DNA from: APNM01 sp040361335
Lineage (GTDB): Bacteria; Pseudomonadota; Gammaproteobacteria; Nevskiales; Salinisphaeraceae
Direction of reading: 5' to 3'
Length of the DNA: 64,000 nucleotides
NCBI RefSeq assembly: GCF_040361335.1
Contig: NZ_APNM01000006.1
Location: 62,001-126,000, forward strand
This document shows, piece after piece, positions 42,425 to 49,768 of the stretch (the stretch's first letter is position 1; the number at the start of each line of letters is the position of its first letter). The notes under the pieces were generated by a model. It was not told the DNA's origin and made no database searches. It worked only from the letters and a program-made list of their open reading frames with translations. The position numbers and the translations under genes are program-made.

Positions 42425-44389
42425 ATGAAAGCGCCCAAGCAGCCGCAGCGACGCGCCCGCATCGCGGCGATCAGTTATCGCGGACTCAGCCGGCTGATCG
42501 GCAGTCTCACCCCCGAATACGCCGAGCGGGCGGACATGACGGTGATCGACAAGGTCTTCGACGAGGCCACCGAGATCGCGCGCGAGCTGGTGATGCGGGG
42601 CCAGGTGGACGTGATCCTGAGCGCCGGCGCGAACGGCGCCTATCTGGCGGACACCCTGGGCATCCCGGTGGTTCGCATCCCGGTCACCGGGGCGGACGTG
42701 ATGCGCGCGCTGCTCAAGGCGCGGAAGATGTCGGACCACATCGCCGTGGTCACCTACCAGCAGCCCAACAGCGAGCTCGAGGAGATCAAGGACCTGGTCA
42801 ACCTCGACATCGAGCAGCGCACCTACACCACCATCGACGACGCCAAGGAGACCTTCCGCGAACTGGCCCATCGCGGCTTCCGCGTGATCGTGGGCTCCAG
42901 CCTGATCACCGAGCTGGCCGAGCGCGAGGGCCTGACCGGCATCCTGGTGTACTCGCGCAACTCCGTGCGCTCGACCATCGAGGACGCCCTGGAGATCGCC
43001 CAGATCCGCTACACCGAGGAGCAGCGCGCGGAGCGCATCAACGCCATCCTGAGCCATCTCAACGAGGGCGTGGTGGCGGTCGACGCGGAACAGAAGGTCC
43101 TGCTGACCAATCCCGCCATGGAGACCCTGGCCGGCGTCACCGCCGAGAACGCCCGCGGCCGGCGGCTGGAGGATCTGGTGCCCGAGCTGGCGGTCGGCGA
43201 GGTGTTCCGCCACGGCCACGCCTCGCTGGGCCGGGTGGAGAAGATCAACAAGCGCACGGTGGTGACCAACCGCATCCCCATCCGCAGCGACGGCGACATC
43301 ACCGGCGCGGTGCTCACCATCCAGGACGCGCAGGCGATCTCGCGCGCCGACCGCAGCATCCGCTCGCGCAACCGCCGTACCAAATTCCTGGCCAAGTACG
43401 AATTCGGCGACATCGCCGGCCGCTCGCCGGCGGTGCTGCGCGCCCGCGAACTCTGCGAGCAATACGCCGAGACCGACGCCACGGTATTGATCACCGGCGA
43501 GACCGGCACCGGCAAGGAGTTGTTCGTCCAGGGCATCCACAACGCCAGCCGGCGCCGCAACGCCCCGTTCGTGGCGGTCAACTGCGGCGCGATCCCGGAC
43601 AACCTGCTGGAGAGCGAGCTCTTCGGCTACGAGGAGGGCGCCTTCACCGGTTCGCGGCGCGGCGGCCAGACCGGCCTGTTCGAACTCGCCCACACCGGCA
43701 CCATCTGCCTCGACGAGATCGGCGAAATGCCGGTTTCGCTGCAGACGCGGCTGCTGCGGGTGCTGCAGGAGAAGGTGGTGTTGCCGTTGGGCGGCGACCC
43801 GGTACCGATCGACGTGCGGGTGGTCGCGGCCACCAACTGCGACCTCAAGCAGGCCGTGGAGGACGGCACGTTCCGCCGCGACCTGTACTACCGCCTGAAT
43901 ATCCTGCAGGTGAACCTGCCGTCCCTGCGCGAGCGCGGCGACGACGTGCTATTGCTGTCCGCCAAGCTGCTGCGGGACAAGCTGGGCTCGCTCGCGGGGG
44001 AACGCGACGTGGACGGCCTCGTCGAGCGACTGGCGCCCTATCTCCAGGCGCATGCCTGGCCCGGCAACGTGCGCGAGCTGGAGAACGTCATGGAGCGCCT
44101 GGCGGTGCTCTGGGCGGAGTCCGAGGACTTTCTGTCGCGCAACGTCGAGCGCCAGTTGCGCACCATCGTGCCGGAGTTCTTCGCCGCGGCGGACACCCCG
44201 CCGCCGGAGGACGCCGACTCCCTCAAGGAATTCGTCGAGCGCACCGAGATCCAGCGCATCCGCGACGCCGTCGAGGAATGCCACGGCAACATCAGCGAGG
44301 CCGCCCGCAAGCTCCAGCTCAGCCGCACCACGCTCTGGCGCAAGCTGCGCCGGCACGACCAGGAAGGCGCGACGGCCACCGCCGAGTGA
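42425..44389 (+). CDS. PrpR-type sigma-54-dependent transcriptional activator
   Basis: A 654-residue enhancer-binding protein. Domains: PrpR_N sensor (residues 10-185; IDKVFDEATEIARELVMRGQVDVILSAG region), a PAS domain (about 200-310; ILSHLNEGVVAVDAEQKVLL), AAA+ domain (about 345-570) with Walker A GETGTGKELF and the sigma-54 contact loop GAFTGSRRGGQ, Walker B TICLDEIGEMP, and a Fis-type helix-turn-helix at the C-terminus (NISEAARKLQLSRTTLWRKL). PrpR itself answers to 2-methylcitrate; the ligand here is unknown. GAGGTAACGAGG precedes the ATG. It is the only sigma-54 activator in the window and is surrounded by sigma-54 promoters. Confidence 0.95.
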   Translation: MKAPKQPQRRARIAAISYRGLSRLIGSLTPEYAERADMTVIDKVFDEATEIARELVMRGQVDVILSAGANGAYLADTLGIPVVRIPVTGADVMRALLKARKMSDHIAVVTYQQPNSELEEIKDLVNLDIEQRTYTTIDDAKETFRELAHRGFRVIVGSSLITELAEREGLTGILVYSRNSVRSTIEDALEIAQIRYTEEQRAERINAILSHLNEGVVAVDAEQKVLLTNPAMETLAGVTAENARGRRLEDLVPELAVGEVFRHGHASLGRVEKINKRTVVTNRIPIRSDGDITGAVLTIQDAQAISRADRSIRSRNRRTKFLAKYEFGDIAGRSPAVLRARELCEQYAETDATVLITGETGTGKELFVQGIHNASRRRNAPFVAVNCGAIPDNLLESELFGYEEGAFTGSRRGGQTGLFELAHTGTICLDEIGEMPVSLQTRLLRVLQEKVVLPLGGDPVPIDVRVVAATNCDLKQAVEDGTFRRDLYYRLNILQVNLPSLRERGDDVLLLSAKLLRDKLGSLAGERDVDGLVERLAPYLQAHAWPGNVRELENVMERLAVLWAESEDFLSRNVERQLRTIVPEFFAAADTPPPEDADSLKEFVERTEIQRIRDAVEECHGNISEAARKLQLSRTTLWRKLRRHDQEGATATAE

Positions 44390-44420
44390 CCGTCTCCGGC
44401 GGTGGCCAATAAGAATATCG

Positions 44421-44599
44421 ACCACAGAGGCGCACAGAGGGACACAGAGGAACATAACTGTTGTCCCGGATGCCGCGGCAGCGGCTATCCGGGCCAGGGC
44501 AGGGGCCGTCTGGATGCCGGATTCAGCACGAAAGCCTTTCCCGGACACGATCCAGGGCCCCATCAAAAACCTCTGTGCGCCTCCGTGCGCCTCTGTGGT
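44421..44599. repeat. Dispersed inverted-repeat element, copy 2 (ACCACAGAGG family)
   Basis: Left end ACCACAGAGGCGCACAGAGG, right end GTGCGCCTCTGTGGT. The interior (CCGCGGCAGCGGCTATCCGG, ACACGATCCAGGG, CCATCAAAAACC) aligns with copy 1 at 5145, and the sequence after the right end (TTCATTCCCCGCCAACC) is shared too. Confidence 0.85.
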
Positions 44600-44743
44600 T
44601 TCATTCCCCGCCAACCAAAGCCTGTAAGCCGGAATACTCCGACATGCCCGGCGATTCGCCGGAAACGGGCCTGACAACCCTTACCCCTGACGGAAGGTCA
44701 CGACGGCGGAAAGCGCCTCGGCAAACGGCCGGCAAGAACATGG

Positions 44744-44869
44744 ACCACAGAGGCGCACAGAGGGACACAGAGGGACACAGAGGGACACAGAGGAAAATGA
44801 CTTTTGTCCCGGATGCGATCCAGGGCGCCCATCAAAAAACCTCTGCGCGCCTCCGTGCGCCTCTGTGGT
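44744..44869. repeat. Dispersed inverted-repeat element, copy 3, with internal tandem repeat
   Basis: Same ends as copy 2 but a shorter interior. The left arm carries three to four tandem copies of the ten-base unit AGAGGGACAC. About 35 bases in front (CGGCAAACGGCCGGCAAGAA) match those in front of copy 1. Confidence 0.85.
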
Positions 44870-44919
44870 TTCATTCCCCAGGCCGAGATGCCGAGCGCAG
44901 TAGTCTTGCAGACACCCTC

Positions 44920-45312
44920 TCAGCGGAGGACGTTCTCTCCGCTCATGAACACGTAAACCCGCTGGAACTTGCCGTCGCGGCAATACCAGAAGTTGCAGTT
45001 GTGCAGCTCGACCTCGCCGCCGTCGTGATCGACCAGGCGCACGTCGAAACGGGTCGCGATGCACTCGTTCTCGACATCCACGGTGTGCTCGAAGTTGCCG
45101 TGCCAGATGACCTGGTAGCTGTCGAACAGGGTCTGGAACATCTCGCGGACGCCGGCGTCGCGGCCCTCGTGGGTGATGGGGGCGGTCTGCACCGTCAACG
45201 AACCGTCTTCCTGGAAACAGTCCAGGACGGCCTGCATGTTCTTCCGGTCGACGTTGCCGAAATAGTGTTTCTCGACCATGTCGATGTAGTGCTGACGCGG
45301 AAACGCTGCCAT
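44920..45312 (-). CDS. SnoaL/NTF2-like protein
   Basis: A 130-residue NTF2-like protein starting MAAFPRQHYIDMVEKHYFGN: helix, DCFQEDGSLTVQTAPITHEGRD (near 32), VREMFQTLFDSY and strands ending FWYCRDGKFQRVYVFMSGEN. Members are small isomerases, dehydratases or binding proteins. It follows the racemase-like gene by 11 bases. It is only remotely similar to the SnoaL protein at 22172-22576. Confidence 0.82.
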   Translation of the reverse strand: MAAFPRQHYIDMVEKHYFGNVDRKNMQAVLDCFQEDGSLTVQTAPITHEGRDAGVREMFQTLFDSYQVIWHGNFEHTVDVENECIATRFDVRLVDHDGGEVELHNCNFWYCRDGKFQRVYVFMSGENVLR

Positions 45313-45323
45313 GGGGTACCTCC

Positions 45324-46085
45324 TCAGGCTGTGTTGTCGGGGGCCCGCAGGGAATGGAATATCCCGTCCTGCGGGGTCTCGGGGGGCGGATAGGCCCGTT
45401 TGCTGTGGGTCAGGCCGAGCTGCAGCAGCAGCTCGCACTGCTTGTACATGACCAGGCCCGGGTTCACGACCGGCACCGGCAGGCGCTCGGCGAGCCAGGG
45501 ATGCGACTGGTGCATGGTGGTGGAGCCGAGCACGATGACGTCGGCGCCGTCCTCCTCGATCGCGGCGCGGCACTGGGCCTCCAGCCGCGGGAACAGGACC
45601 TCCTCCTTGCCGGCCAGCAACTCGTTGAGATCGGGCCGGGTGTCGATCGAGCGCATCGAGGCCAACCGCGGCCAGAGACCGTGACGTGTCAGCGACTCGC
45701 GGTAGAGCGGGAACCAGGTATCCCACATGCTCACGATGCTGAAACGATGCCCGAGCATGCAGGCCGTGTGGAACGCCACCTGGCCCGGCCCCAGCACCGG
45801 GATGGTGAGCCGCGAGCGCAGCGCCAGCAGCCCGGAATCGCTGACCGTGTCGATACAGACCGCGTCGCAACCGTCCGCCTCGGCGCTCAGCCCGGCCTCG
45901 GTGATGGTCATGTCCATCAGCAGGGTCTCGTAGTAGCTGTCCGCCAGCCGCGCCCCGGTGCGCACCGACACGAAGGTCGGCTCGAACCCGGGCAGCGCCA
46001 GGTCCGAGGGCAACTGCGCGGCGCGATTGGCGACCCCCGCCTCGTCCATGGGCACCGGCACGATCACGCGGATTCTGCGGGTCAT
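45324..46085 (-). CDS. Asp/Glu/hydantoin racemase-like protein without catalytic cysteines
   Basis: A 253-residue protein of the Asp/Glu/hydantoin racemase superfamily, starting MTRRIRVIVPVPMDEAG. The two places that normally carry catalytic cysteines read DAVCIDTVSDSGLLALR (usually xACFGDPGL; Thr here, near 80) and DVIVLGSTTMHQSHPWL (usually LGCAGM; Ser here, near 190). One cysteine stands two residues before the first site. It is therefore unlikely to be a two-cysteine racemase; a decarboxylase, isomerase or a lyase of the same fold fits better. It is divergently transcribed from the OYE gene, under its own sigma-54-like promoter. Confidence 0.85.
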   Translation of the reverse strand: MTRRIRVIVPVPMDEAGVANRAAQLPSDLALPGFEPTFVSVRTGARLADSYYETLLMDMTITEAGLSAEADGCDAVCIDTVSDSGLLALRSRLTIPVLGPGQVAFHTACMLGHRFSIVSMWDTWFPLYRESLTRHGLWPRLASMRSIDTRPDLNELLAGKEEVLFPRLEAQCRAAIEEDGADVIVLGSTTMHQSHPWLAERLPVPVVNPGLVMYKQCELLLQLGLTHSKRAYPPPETPQDGIFHSLRAPDNTA

Positions 46086-46120
46086 GACTGCTCTCCTCCT
46101 CGATACGACCCCGCATGACT

Positions 46121-46137
46121 GGCAAGAATGAGGCCAC
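46121..46137 (-). promoter_or_regulatory. Sigma-54 promoter candidate for the racemase-like/SnoaL pair
   Basis: Minus strand TGGCCTCATTCTTGCCA: GG and GC ten bases apart, -12 TTGC perfect, -24 TGGC followed by CT in place of AC. Predicted start near 46110, a leader of about 25 bases. Confidence 0.6.
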
Positions 46138-46221
46138 CGCCGCGGACGGACGCAACCGTCTGTTTGCGCTGCAAATGCCGCGACGTCCGGACGGGGCCCG
46201 CACCATGTGCATGACGCGTCC

Positions 46222-46248
46222 GCAACGGTGGCGTCGCATCGCTGCAAC
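46222..46248. promoter_or_regulatory. Candidate upstream activator site D
   Basis: GCAAC, six bases, GTCGC, six bases, GCAAC: three half-sites on an 11-base period, about 130-156 bases from the OYE start and 112-138 from the racemase start. Confidence 0.4.
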
Positions 46249-46351
46249 CATCACCCCCGCGGCCGGGACATGCCGGCATCGCCATCGCACGGGGAAAAAC
46301 GCCAATGCGCACGGGCACCTGGCGCGGCCGGCGGGCACGACCCCGGATGAC

Positions 46352-46367
46352 CGGCACGCTCCTTGCC
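46352..46367 (+). promoter_or_regulatory. Sigma-54 promoter for the second OYE gene
   Basis: CGGCACGCTCCTTGCC: GG (46353-46354) and GC (46365-46366) ten bases apart, -24 CGGCACG (one mismatch), -12 TTGC. Predicted start near 46378, about 28 bases before the ATG. Confidence 0.7.
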
Positions 46368-46405
46368 ACCTCCACCCGCAGCAAACCCATCCTGCGAGTG
46401 GAGAT

Positions 46406-48478
46406 ATGACCGACCAGAACAACCATCCGGGAGAGGACCGCTATCCGACCCTGTTCTCGCCGCTGACCATCGGCAACATGCAGGTGCGCAACCGCATCAT
46501 GCAGACCGCCCACGCCAAGGTCTTCGGCTACCGAGACGGACTCACCAACCGGCGCGAGATCCACTACCAGCGCGAGCGCGCCCGCGGCGGCATCGGTCTG
46601 ATGATCACCGGCAACCGCCTGGTGCACCCCACTTCCAATACCGCGTCACGCGGCTTCAACTGGGGCTACCGCAAGGAGATCATCGAGCGCGAGCGGGCCC
46701 TGACCGACGCCGTCCACGAGCACGGCGCCAAGATCATCGCGCAGCAGAACCACTTCGGCGTCAACGGCTCCAGCTCGGCGATGGACGATTACCGCGTGCT
46801 GTGGTCGGCCTCCAACGTGAAATCCCCCGCCTTCGGCGAGACGCCCAAGCCGATGGAGCCCGAGGACCTGGAGTCGGTCGCCGAGCACTGGGCGTTGTGC
46901 TGCGCCTATTCCCGCGAGGGCGGCTTCGACGGCGTGGAGGTGCACCTGGCGCACAGCTACCTGCTGCACCAGTTCATCTCCGAGCTGTTCAACAAACGCA
47001 CCGACGAGTACGGCGGCAGCTTCGAGAACCGCATGCGCTACCCACTGGAAGTCATCCGCCGGGTACGCGAGCGCGTCGGCGACGACTTCGTGGTCGGCAT
47101 CCGCATCCCGCTCACCGAGATGGCGCCGGGCGGCTTCGAGGTGGACACGGCGGTGCGCATCGCCAAGACCGTGGCCGACACCGGCCTTATCGACTACGTG
47201 AACACCACCGCCGCCACCTACCACAACATCGGCTACGGCATCCCCACCAACGACGTGCCCGAGGGCTGGCTCCTGGAGCGTCTGGCCCAGGTCAAGGCGG
47301 CGGTGGACCTGCCGGTGTTCGCGGTCGGCGGGATCAAGGATCCCACCATGGCCGAGAACGCCCTGCGCTCCGGACAGGCGGACATGATCGCCATGACCCG
47401 CGAGCAGATCGCCGACCCCGAGTACGCGCGCAAGCTGCGCGAAGGCCGCGACGACGAGATCACCCACTGCATCCGCTGCAACCAGGGCTGCATCGGACGG
47501 CTCTTCCAGGCCCGCCCGATCACCTGCATCCTCACGCCCGGCACGGGCCGCGAGGAGCGCCTGGGCCGCGACACTCTGGTGCCCGCGGCGAATCCCGGCC
47601 ACTGGGCGGTGATCGGCGGCGGCCCGGCCGGCATGAAGGCGGCGGTCACCCTGGCCGAGCGCGGTCATCGCGTGACGCTGTTCGAACGTGACGAGACTCT
47701 GGGCGGACAGATCAAGCTGGTCCTGGAGCAGCCGCACCGGGGCAGCTTCGCCTGGATACCGCACGACCTGGGCAAGCAGATGGACCGCCTCGGCGTGGAC
47801 GTGCGCCTGGGCACCGCCGCCGACCGCGCCGCCATCGAGGCGCTGGCGCCCGACGGCGTGATCGTGGCCACCGGTTCACAGCCGCGGACCACCGGCTTCT
47901 CCAGCGTCAACCCGATGGTGCCGGTGGTGCCGGGCACCGACCAGGACAACGTGCTCACCACCCCCGACGTGCTGCGCGATCCGGCGCGGGCCGGCAAGCG
48001 CACCCTGATCCTCGACGACGACGGCAGCCGCTACGTCCTCGGCACCGCCGAACGTCTGCTCGCCGAGGGCTGCGCGGTGCATATCGTCACCCGCTTCAAC
48101 GGCATCGGGCCCAACCTGGCGCCGACCCTGGACCTGCCGATGGTGCTCAACCGGCTAGGCGAGGGCGGCATGGAATACACCGTCAATCACTGGATCAAGT
48201 CGATCGAGGGCGACACCGCCACGGTGTTCGACATCTTCACCGGCCGCGAGAAACGGCTCGAAGGCTTCGACAGCTTCCTGCTGTGCACCGGCCACGAGGC
48301 CGAGGACGGACTCTACTTCGAGCTCAAGGAGGCCCTACCCAACGTCCACCGCATCGGCGATTGCCACGCCCCGCGCCAGGTGGAGCACGCGATCTACGAA
48401 GGCGTGCTCGCCGGGCGTGAGCTGTTCGACCCGGCGACCCGCTACTTCGAATGCGGCGAACTGGAACAGTGGCCTTGA
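46406..48478 (+). CDS. OYE-family NADH:flavin oxidoreductase with 4Fe-4S and FAD domains
   Basis: A 690-residue fusion enzyme: FMN barrel (residues about 15-375; VEVHLAHSYLLHQFISELFNKR), an intact cluster motif HCIRCNQGC (C-x2-C-x3-C) with a later ITCILTP cysteine, then an FAD/NAD(P) domain (VIGGGPAGMKAAVTLAERG near 395). This layout matches 2,4-dienoyl-CoA reductase and amine dehydrogenases. A ribosome site GAGTGGAG precedes the ATG. It differs from the OYE protein at 19638-21704, which lacks one cluster cysteine. It may reduce an unsaturated bond or oxidise an amine. Confidence 0.93.
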   Translation: MTDQNNHPGEDRYPTLFSPLTIGNMQVRNRIMQTAHAKVFGYRDGLTNRREIHYQRERARGGIGLMITGNRLVHPTSNTASRGFNWGYRKEIIERERALTDAVHEHGAKIIAQQNHFGVNGSSSAMDDYRVLWSASNVKSPAFGETPKPMEPEDLESVAEHWALCCAYSREGGFDGVEVHLAHSYLLHQFISELFNKRTDEYGGSFENRMRYPLEVIRRVRERVGDDFVVGIRIPLTEMAPGGFEVDTAVRIAKTVADTGLIDYVNTTAATYHNIGYGIPTNDVPEGWLLERLAQVKAAVDLPVFAVGGIKDPTMAENALRSGQADMIAMTREQIADPEYARKLREGRDDEITHCIRCNQGCIGRLFQARPITCILTPGTGREERLGRDTLVPAANPGHWAVIGGGPAGMKAAVTLAERGHRVTLFERDETLGGQIKLVLEQPHRGSFAWIPHDLGKQMDRLGVDVRLGTAADRAAIEALAPDGVIVATGSQPRTTGFSSVNPMVPVVPGTDQDNVLTTPDVLRDPARAGKRTLILDDDGSRYVLGTAERLLAEGCAVHIVTRFNGIGPNLAPTLDLPMVLNRLGEGGMEYTVNHWIKSIEGDTATVFDIFTGREKRLEGFDSFLLCTGHEAEDGLYFELKEALPNVHRIGDCHAPRQVEHAIYEGVLAGRELFDPATRYFECGELEQWP

Positions 48479-48485
48479 TATATCA

Positions 48486-48651
48486 ACCACAGAGGCACAG
48501 AGGCACAGAGGAAGGTCTGAATGTAAGCAAATAACCCCGGCGGACACGGTAAGTGAGAGGGTTGAAGAGCCACCTCGTATGCTTGTGTTCCCGTGGTTGC
48601 ATCAAGACTTCAAAATCTGTGCATCGCTCCGTGTCTCTGTGCCTCTGTGGT
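48486..48651. repeat. Dispersed inverted-repeat element, copy 4 (ACCACAGAGG family)
   Basis: Left end ACCACAGAGGCACAGAGGCACAG, cited in part; right end CTCTGTGCCTCTGTGGT. The ends belong to the family, but the interior is unrelated to copies 1-3. It fills the space between the OYE and VOC stop codons. Confidence 0.8.
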
Positions 48652-48660
48652 TAGTCCGCA

Positions 48661-49101
48661 TCAATCGGCGTCGTCGGCGATGATGTGGGCCGAGGTCAGG
48701 CCGCCGGTGACGGCGTCGTCGAAATAGGCGATGCGCCAGTCCTTGTAGGCCAGGTAGGGCGGGCCCTTCATGGGCAGCCCCGCGGCCTGCAGGCGCTCGT
48801 AGGCGTCGTCCACGTCCGCCACGCCGAAGGCCAGATGAAAGAAGCCTTCGCCGTGACGCGCCAGGTAGGCATGCAGCGGGCTGTCGGGCGTGGCCGGGGC
48901 GACCAGCTCGATGTTGACGTTGGCCAGCTTGAAGATGGCCACCTCGGCGCCGCGCGAGTGCACCGGCCCGCGCTCGGCCAACGGCACCGCCAGCAGCGTC
49001 TCGAAACGCTCGATGGCGGCGTCCAGGTCGCCGACCACGAAGGACAGGTGATGCAACCGGTCCAATGCCGGGCGCTCGCCGTCGTTCGCGGCCCCGCTCA
49101 C
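48661..49101 (-). CDS. VOC-family (glyoxalase/epimerase-like) protein
   Basis: A 146-residue vicinal-oxygen-chelate protein: HHLSFVVGDLDAAIERFETLL (metal His near 17), an Asn-Ile-Glu-Leu-Val strand (near 69), GFFHLAFGVADVDDAYERLQAAG (His near 88) and a late ITGGLTSAHIIA-like end. The His-Glu-His pattern fits methylmalonyl-CoA-epimerase-like members. It could epimerise a CoA thioester or act as a glyoxalase. Last gene of the EamA-leuCD operon, overlapping leuD by four bases. Confidence 0.88.
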   Translation of the reverse strand: MSGAANDGERPALDRLHHLSFVVGDLDAAIERFETLLAVPLAERGPVHSRGAEVAIFKLANVNIELVAPATPDSPLHAYLARHGEGFFHLAFGVADVDDAYERLQAAGLPMKGPPYLAYKDWRIAYFDDAVTGGLTSAHIIADDAD

Positions 49102-49766
49102 GGTTCACCCCCGCCGGCGTCGACCCGGTCCGGGAACAGCCACGGCGCCTCGCGCGCGCGGCGTGCCTCGTAGGCACGGATCGCGTCCGCCCGCTGCAGG
49201 CTCAGGGCGATGTCGTCCAGGCCTTCCAGCAACCGCGTCTTGATCGAGGGCTGGATATCGAAGCCGATGCGCTCGCCGTCCGGGGTCGTCAGCGCCTGTG
49301 CCGCCAGATCGACGTGCAGGGCGTAGCCCTCGCGCTCGTCCACGGCCCGGAACAGACGGTCCACCTCGGCTTCGTCCAGGGCGATACAGAGCAGGCCGTT
49401 CTTGTAGGCGTTGGCGAAGAAGATGTCGGCGAAGCTGGGCGCGATCACCGTCCGGAAGCCGGCGTCCATCAGCGCCCAGACCGCGTGCTCGCGCGACGAG
49501 CCGCAGCCGAAGTTCTCGCGTGCCAGCAGGACGGCGGCATCGGCGTAGCGCGGCCGGTTGAGCACGAAGTCCGGGTTCTGCGGCCGACGCGCGCAGTCCT
49601 GGCCGAGTTCGCCCTCGTCCTCGTAGCGCCAGTTGTCGAACAGGAACGGCCCGAGGCCCTCGCGGGTAACCGCCTTGAGGAATTGCTTGGGGATGATGGC
49701 GTCGGTGTCGACACTGGCGCGGTCCAGCGGCGCCACCACGCCCGTGAATGCGCGGAACGGTTCCAT
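49098..49766 (-). CDS. leuD: 3-isopropylmalate dehydratase-type small subunit
   Basis: A 222-residue small subunit of the LeuD type: DRASVDTDAIIPKQFLK (near 15), ENFGCGSSREHAVWAL (near 84) and ALTTPDGERIGFDI. Full family length. With LeuC it forms the swivelling lid of an Fe-S (iso)hydratase that moves a hydroxyl group between neighbouring carbons. No leuA or leuB is nearby, and the operon is led by a transporter and a sigma-54 promoter, so a catabolic hydratase (for example on a methylmalate/citraconate-like acid) is possible. Confidence 0.93.
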   Translation of the reverse strand: MEPFRAFTGVVAPLDRASVDTDAIIPKQFLKAVTREGLGPFLFDNWRYEDEGELGQDCARRPQNPDFVLNRPRYADAAVLLARENFGCGSSREHAVWALMDAGFRTVIAPSFADIFFANAYKNGLLCIALDEAEVDRLFRAVDEREGYALHVDLAAQALTTPDGERIGFDIQPSIKTRLLEGLDDIALSLQRADAIRAYEARRAREAPWLFPDRVDAGGGEP

Positions 49767-49768
49767 GG

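Larger units (their letters stand above)
44390..44919. other. Gene-free region with two inverted-repeat elements
   Basis: 530 bases between the activator and the SnoaL-like gene, which face each other. The space is filled by copies 2 and 3 of the ACCACAGAGG element. No further gene is credible. Confidence 0.7.
46086..46405. other. Divergent regulatory region between racemase-like and OYE genes
   Basis: 320 bases with a sigma-54 promoter candidate at each end (46121-46137 minus, 46352-46367 plus) and a three-fold GCAAC-type repeat near the middle (46222-46248), about 110-155 bases from both starts. Confidence 0.6.

Noticed and set aside
46148..46174. TTTGCGCTGCAAA palindrome as the main activator site
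   Set aside because: It is only 40-60 bases from the racemase start, too close for a typical sigma-54 enhancer site, and unlike sites A and E.
49098..49101. Possible frameshift where leuD meets the VOC gene
   Set aside because: It is a normal four-base ATGA overlap; both proteins are complete.
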